This document shows, one piece after another, positions 17,236 to 22,500 of a DNA stretch of 22,500 nucleotides; within the stretch, counting starts at the first letter, position 1, and each line of letters starts with the position of its first letter. Below the pieces are notes generated by a model. That model was not told the origin of the DNA. It made no database searches and saw only the letters and a list, made by a program, of their open reading frames with translations. Source of the DNA: Penaeus vannamei (taxonomy: Eukaryota > Arthropoda > Malacostraca > Decapoda > Penaeidae); contig NC_091555.1 of NCBI RefSeq assembly GCF_042767895.1, forward strand, positions 46,702,121-46,724,620. Reading direction: 5' to 3'. The translations under genes and the position numbers were made by a program.

Positions 17236-17562
17236 CGGTCTTTCTCTCTCTCTATTCCATCCTATCCCTTCTCTCTTTCCCTCTTTCTCTTCCTCCCTCT
17301 ACCCCATCCTCCTTCTCTCTTTCCCTCCCTCTATCCCACCCCCTTTCTCTCCTTCCCTCCTTCCCATCCTCTTCTCCCTCCTTCTACCCCATCCCCCTTC
17401 TCTCCTTCCCTTCTTCCCATCTTCTTCTCTCCTCCCTCCTTCCCCATCCTCCTTCTCTCCCTCCGTCCCTCTACCCCATCCACCTTCTCTCCCTCCCTCC
17501 TTTCCCATCCTTCTCTCCCTCCTCCTCGCCCACCCTCCTTCTCTCCCTCCCTCCCTTCAAGT
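17236..17562. repeat. CT-rich minisatellite, about 26-32 bp period
   Basis: Units of TCTCTCCCTCCCTCC type are separated by CCCCATCC or TTCCCATCC markers (about 17303, 17363, 17388, 17441 and later). Spacing is variable. Pyrimidine is on the plus strand. Confidence 0.88.
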
Positions 17563-17650
17563 AAAAGAAAACAGTCGTTCCTGAATTTCCAGCATCTCCG
17601 TTATCGGTCTACCAACACCAAGACAAAATTTGACATCTTTGTCAAATAAA
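17563..17650. other. Short single-copy spacer
   Basis: Mixed AT-rich sequence leading into the CAA block. No feature is recognised. Confidence 0.4.
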
Positions 17651-17740
17651 CCCACAAACAACAACAATAACATCATCATCAACAACAATAACATCAACAC
17701 CAACAACATCAAAATCAACAACAACATCAACAACAGCAAA
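17651..17740. repeat. CAA/CATCAACA trinucleotide block
   Basis: AACAACAATAACATCATCAT and similar triplets for about 90 bp, ending in an A9-10 run. Confidence 0.88.
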
Positions 17741-18340
<600 letters not shown>

Positions 18341-19010
18341 AGCCAGAGGAGGAGGAGGAGGAATAGGAGGAGCAGCAGCAGCTGCAGGAGGAGGAAGAGG
18401 ATGAGCTGGAGCAACATAAAGAGGAGGGGCATGGGGAGGAGGAGTCTGAACAGCAGTAGAAGCATCAGGTAGGGCAGGAGGAGGAAAACAGCAACAGTAG
18501 CTGCAGTAGGAGGAGGGGTAGTTATATCAGTAGGAGCAGCAGCAGGAAAAGCAGTCAGAGGAACAGCAGCAGCAGCAGCAGGAAAAGCAGTCAGAGGAAC
18601 AGCAGCAGCAGCAGCAGGACCAGCAGCATCAACAGCAGCATCAGTAGCATCAGGAAAAGTAGTCAGAGGACCAGCAGCAACAGCAGGAGGAGGAACAGCA
18701 TCATCAGCATCAGCAGCAGCAGCAGGGAAAGCAGTCAGAGGACCAGCATCATCAGCAGCAGCAGGAAAAACAGCCAGAGGACCAGCAGCAGGGAAAGCAG
18801 TCAGAGGAACAGCATCATCAGCAGCAGCCAGAGGACGAGCAGCACCAACAGTATCATCAACAGCATCAGCAGCAGCAGCAGGAACAGCAGCAGCAACAGG
18901 AAAAGCAATCAGAGGAACAGCAGCATCAACAGCAGCAGGAACAGCAGCCAGAGGACGAGCAGCACCAACAGCATCATCAGCAGCAGCAGGAACAGCAGCA
19001 GCAGCAGCCG
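18341..19010. repeat. CAG-rich trinucleotide domain with 36 and 120 bp sub-periods
   Basis: CAG is the base unit, with CAT, CAA, GAG, GAA and GAC variants. GGAAAAGCAGTCAGAGGAAC recurs 36 bp apart at 18545 and 18581, and CCAGAGGACGAGCAGCACCA recurs 120 bp apart at about 18829 and 18949. Every period is a multiple of three. On the plus strand one frame reads Gln/Glu/His-rich and is open from 18663 to a TAA at 19080-19082 (139 codons, no ATG). Upstream the same frame is cut by TAG at 18498, 18507, 18519, 18531, 18645 and 18660. A minus-strand Ala/Val/Pro-rich frame is open over the whole block and the adjoining GA repeat. Neither can be called a gene from sequence alone. Confidence 0.9.
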
Positions 19011-19305
19011 CGGCCAGGCGAGGCGGGGTCGAGCCGAGCGGGCCCCAGGCTCGGGTGCCTGGAATGGCCAGGTGCACTTTAACCCTCATAAAATATTGAC
19101 CAACCTGTGGATCCAATAGCTTGTTCTTCACGCACCTGCCAGCCCTGTTCACAATGCCTCCCCCGCCCCCCTTCGCCCCCCCTCCTGGACCCCTGTTCAC
19201 CACATGCCCCTCCTGCCCCCCTGTTCACCACATGCCCCTCCCCCCTGTCCCATCTCCCCCCCCTCTCCCCCATCCCCTTTTCATTATTCAAAATATCTTG
19301 TGGCC
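19011..19305. other. GC-rich single-copy island with a 27 bp duplication
   Basis: Mixed sequence whose first part (19011-19082) continues the plus-strand Gln-rich frame with a non-repetitive tail to a TAA. A segment containing CTGTTCACCACATGCCCCTC is present twice, at about 19192 and 19219, and a related CCTGTTCACAATGCC lies near 19145. C-rich near 19155-19190 and 19245-19275. Confidence 0.5.
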
Positions 19306-19460
19306 ATTTAGAACGGGGGAGGGGGAGGAGGGGGAGGAGAGAGGCACCAGGGGAGGGGGATGGGGGTGAGAGATAGAAAGATGAGGATGAGGAATGAGAG
19401 AAGAAAAGGAGGGGGAGGAGGAGGGGGATACAGGGGAGGGGAGTGAGAGGGAAATGTAGA
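19306..19460. repeat. GGGGGA purine-rich block
   Basis: GGGGGAGGAGGGGGAGG-type low-complexity sequence, interrupted by CACC and by GATGAGGATGAGGAATGAGA. Purine is on the plus strand. Confidence 0.8.
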
Positions 19461-19560
19461 CGATGGGAGAATGAGTGATTAGAAGGTAGATAGATAAATC
19501 GATACATGGATACGCGGCTACGCTGTTAAAAAGATATAGATAGATACAGAGAAAATGGGG
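19461..19560. other. Short spacer with GATA fragments
   Basis: GATAGATAAATCGATACATGG and a later GATATAGATAGATACAGA frame a short unique core (GGATACGCGGCTACGCTGTT, 19507-19526). These may be decayed GATA units. Confidence 0.5.
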
Positions 19561-19958
19561 GAGGAAGAAAAAGGATGAGAGAGAGAGAGAGAGAAGTGAA
19601 GGAGGGAGAGAGGGAGAGGAGTGAGAGAGGGAGAGGAGTGAGGGAGGGAGAGAGAGAGAGGAGTGAGGAAGGGAGAGAGAGAGAGAGAGGAGTGAGGAAG
19701 GGAGAGAGAGGAGTGAGGAAGGGAGAGAGGGAATGAAGGAATGAGGAAGGGAGAGAGAGAGTCGAGGGAGGGAGGGAGGGAGAGAGAGAGAGAGAGCAAG
19801 TGAGGGAGAGAGAGAGAGAGAGCAAGTGAGGGAGAGAGAGAGAGAGCAAGTGAGGGAGGGAGAGAGAGAGCGCAAGTGAGGGAGGGAGAGAGAGAGCGCA
19901 AGTGAGGGAGGGAGAGAGAGAGAGCAAGTGAGGGAGGGAGAGAGAGAGAGAAGTGAGG

Positions 19959-19962
<4 letters not shown>
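19561..19962. repeat. 26 bp GA minisatellite with CAAGTGAGGGAGGGAG units
   Basis: From about 19795 the marker AAGTGAGGGAG recurs at roughly 26 bp steps (19847, 19873, 19899, 19925 and 19951 region), each followed by GGAGAGAGAGAG. The upstream half (19580-19780) has a similar GGAGTGAGGAAGGGAGAGAG unit with variable GA length. Confidence 0.9.
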
Positions 19963-20055
<93 letters not shown>

Positions 20056-20057
20056 GT

Positions 20058-20130
<73 letters not shown>
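19963..20130 (+). repeat. Two pure (GA)n runs split by GATAGAGATAGGTAGAAAG
   Basis: GA runs of about 83 bp (19963-20045) and 65 bp (20062-20126). The interruption contains GATAGAGATAG, the same string that marks each unit of the GACA/GATA array downstream. Confidence 0.93.
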
Positions 20131-20136
<6 letters not shown>

Positions 20137-20280
20137 GAGAGAGAGGGAGAGAGAATGAGAGAGAGGGGGGGGGGAGACCGACAAAAAGAGAGGAAAAGCT
20201 AAAAGAGACAGAAAGACAGCCACAGAGACACAGAGAGAGAGACACACACACACATACACAGACAGAAATATAAAGGCAGA
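20131..20280. repeat. Degenerate GA/CA block with a G10 run
   Basis: GGGAGAGAGA, a G10 run near 20166-20175, then GACAGAAAGACAGCCACAGA and a CA run (about 20241-20258). It grades into the GACA array. Confidence 0.75.
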
Positions 20281-22500
20281 CAAACAGATAGAAGACAGAC
20301 AGACAGACAAATAAACAGACAAACAGATAGAGATAGACAGACAGACAGATAAACAGACAAACAGATAGAGATAGACAGACAGACAGATAAACAGACAAAC
20401 AGATAGAGATAGACAGACAGACAGATAAACAGACAAACATATAAGAGATAGACAGACAGACAGATAAACAGACAAACAGATAGAGATAGACAGACAGACA
20501 GACAGATAAACAGATAGAGATAGACAGACAGACAGATAAACAGACAAACAGATAGAGATAGACAGACAGACAGATAAACAGACAAACAGATAGAGATAGA
20601 CAGACAGACAGATAAACAGACAAACAGATAGAGATAGACAGACAGATAGATAAACAGACAAACAAATAGAGATAGACAGACAGACAAACAGACAAACAGA
20701 TAGAGACAGACAGACAGACATAAACAGACAAACAGATAGAGATAGACAGACAGACAGATAAACAGACAAACAGATAGAGATAGACAGACAGACAGATAAA
20801 CAGACAAACAGATAGAGACAGACAGACAGACAGATAAACAGACAAACAGATAGAGATAGACAGACAGATAGATAAACAGACAAACAAATAGAGATAGACA
20901 GACAGACAAACAGACAAACAGATAGAGACAGACACAAGACAGATAAACAGACAAACAGATAGAGATAGACAGACAGACAGATAAACAGATAAACAGACAA
21001 ACAGATAGAGATAGACAGACAGACAGACAGACAGATAAACAGACAAACAGACAAACAGATAGAGATAGACAGACAGACAGATAGACAGACAGACAGACAA
21101 ACAGATAGAGATAGACAGACAGACAGATAAACAGACAAACAGACAAACAGATAGAGATAGACAGACAGACAGACAGATAAACAGATAAACAGACAAACAG
21201 ATAGAGATAGACAGACAGACAGACAGACAGATAAACAGACAAACAGATAGAGATAGACAGACAGACAGACAGACAGATAAACAGACAAACAGATAGAGAT
21301 AGACAGACAGACAGACAGACAGATAAACAGACAAACAGACAAACAGATAGAGATAGACAGACAGACAGACAGACAGATAAACAGACAAACAGATAGAGAT
21401 AGACAGACAGACAGACAGACAGATAAACAGACAAACAGATAGAGATAGACAGACAGACAGACAGACAGATAAACAGACAAACAGATAGAGATAGACAGAC
21501 AGACAGATAAACAGACAAACAGACAAACAGATAGAGATAGACAGACAGACAGATAAACAGATAAACAGACAAACAGATAGAGATAGACAGACAGACAGAT
21601 AAACAGACAAACAGACAAACAGATAGAGGTAGACAGACAGACAGACAGATAAACAGATAAACAGACAAACAGATAGAGATAGACAGACAGACAGACAGAC
21701 AGATAAACAGATAAACAGACAAACAGATAGAGATAGACAGACAGACAGATAAACAGACAAACAGACAGACACACAGACAGACAGACAGATAAACAGATAA
21801 ACAGACAAACAGATAGAGATAGACAGACAGACAGATAAACAGACAAACAGACAAACAGATAGAGATAGACAGACAGACAGATAAACAGATAAACAGACAA
21901 ACAGATAGAGATAGACAGACAGACAGACAGACAGATAAACAGATAAACAGACAAACAGATAGAGATAGACAGACAGACAGATAAACAGACAAACAGACAA
22001 ACAGATAGAGGTAGACAGACAGACAGACAGATAAACAGATAAACAGACAAACAGATAGAGATAGACAGACAGACAGACAGACAGATAAACAGATAAACAG
22101 ACAAACAGATAGAGATAGACAGACAGACAGACAGATAAACAGATAAACAGACAAACAGATAGAGATAGACAGACAGACAGACAGACAGATAAACAGACAA
22201 ACAGATAGAGATAGACAGACAGACAGACAGACAGATAAACAGACAAACAGATAGAGATAGACAGACAGACAGACAGACAGATAAACAGATAAACAGACAA
22301 ACAGATAGAGATAGACAGACAGACAGACAGACAGATAAACAGATAAACAGACAAACAGATAGAGATAGACAGACAGACAGACAGACAGATAAACAGACAA
22401 ACAGACAAACAGATAGAGGTAGACAGACAGACAGACAGATAAACAGATAAACAGACAAACAGATAGAGATAGACAGACAGACAGACAAACAGACAAACAG
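20281..22500. repeat. GACA/GATA tetranucleotide minisatellite, truncated by window end
   Basis: The basic unit is GATAGAGATAGACAGACAGA plus CAGATAAACAGACAAACA, 38 bp (starts 20326, 20364, 20402). Later units lengthen by adding GACA, GATAAACA or GACAAACA tetramers. The rarer marker GATAGAGGTAG lies at 21622, 22004 and 22412 (382 and 408 bp apart), showing a long-period order in the 3' half. A CAAACAAATAGAGATAG marker at 20659 and 20881 shows a 222 bp duplication in the 5' half. All three minus frames are free of stops for hundreds of codons, because the complement has no TAA, TAG or TGA in any register; the result is Cys/Leu/Ser/Val. The plus strand is full of TAG and TAA. Confidence 0.97.

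Noticed and set aside
19288..22488. Large Cys/Leu/Ser-rich protein on the minus strand
   Set aside because: All three frames are open through the same tetranucleotide repeat, so the frame is a composition artefact.

Overview
This window looks like non-coding DNA from a large, simple-sequence-rich eukaryotic nuclear genome. By my estimate about 70-75% of it is tandem repeat: mono- to hexanucleotide microsatellites, minisatellites with 14-63 bp units, and higher-order arrays of roughly 120-400 bp. I recognise no protein-coding gene, RNA gene, transposase or reverse transcriptase. Dense mixed GA/CT, CA/GT, GATA/GACA, GAA and AAT arrays are typical of decapod crustaceans, and penaeid shrimp are known for exceptional microsatellite content. 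That assignment is an inference from composition, not from a gene. Long open frames exist on both strands, but almost all of them run through repeat units that happen to lack stop codons. They translate to runs of Ser/Leu, Arg/Glu, His/Asp/Met or Cys/Leu/Ser.

Layout, first half: single-copy start (1-696); 45 bp and 61 bp minisatellites (697-1300); CT-rich minisatellite (1466-1858); degenerate CA block (2016-2290); GA block (2401-2765); 20/22 bp purine minisatellite (2991-3426); 15 bp and 51 bp GC-richer repeats (3568-3915); a long CT domain with a 33 bp repeat, a (CT)29 core and about 20 copies of a 27 bp unit (4215-5290); a purine domain (5484-5905); a GAA domain with a 58 bp period (6030-6440); a 33-copy, 43 bp AT-rich array (6618-8022); GA repeats (8291-8520); and an AT-rich array of about 19 monomers containing a 149 bp three-monomer higher-order unit (8945-9893).

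Layout, second half: a GATA array with a 317 bp higher-order unit (9931-11110); G-rich purine and A-rich blocks (11179-11845); a GAT/GAG/GGT triplet domain (11931-12728); GT-rich and CT repeats (12856-13345); CT minisatellites (13801-14725); GGGAGA/GA (15061-15460); a CGGGA/CGTGA pentamer array (15761-15845); a GT run (16058-16170); a 14 bp TGACCC repeat (17022-17069); CT and CAA repeats (17236-17740); a large GA block (17959-18340); a CAG-rich triplet domain (18341-19010); GA minisatellites (19306-20130); and a GACA/GATA array (20281-22500) that runs off the window end.

The single-copy islands between arrays are 60-700 bp. They hold a few short motif matches (full CRE palindromes, an E-box, a DR1-like repeat), but I see no gene structure. 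The features most worth following up are the near-identical higher-order repeats, the two GATA/GACA (Bkm-like) arrays, the polarity switch inside the GAT repeat, and a 139-codon glutamine/histidine/glutamate-rich forward frame (18663-19082) that has no ATG.
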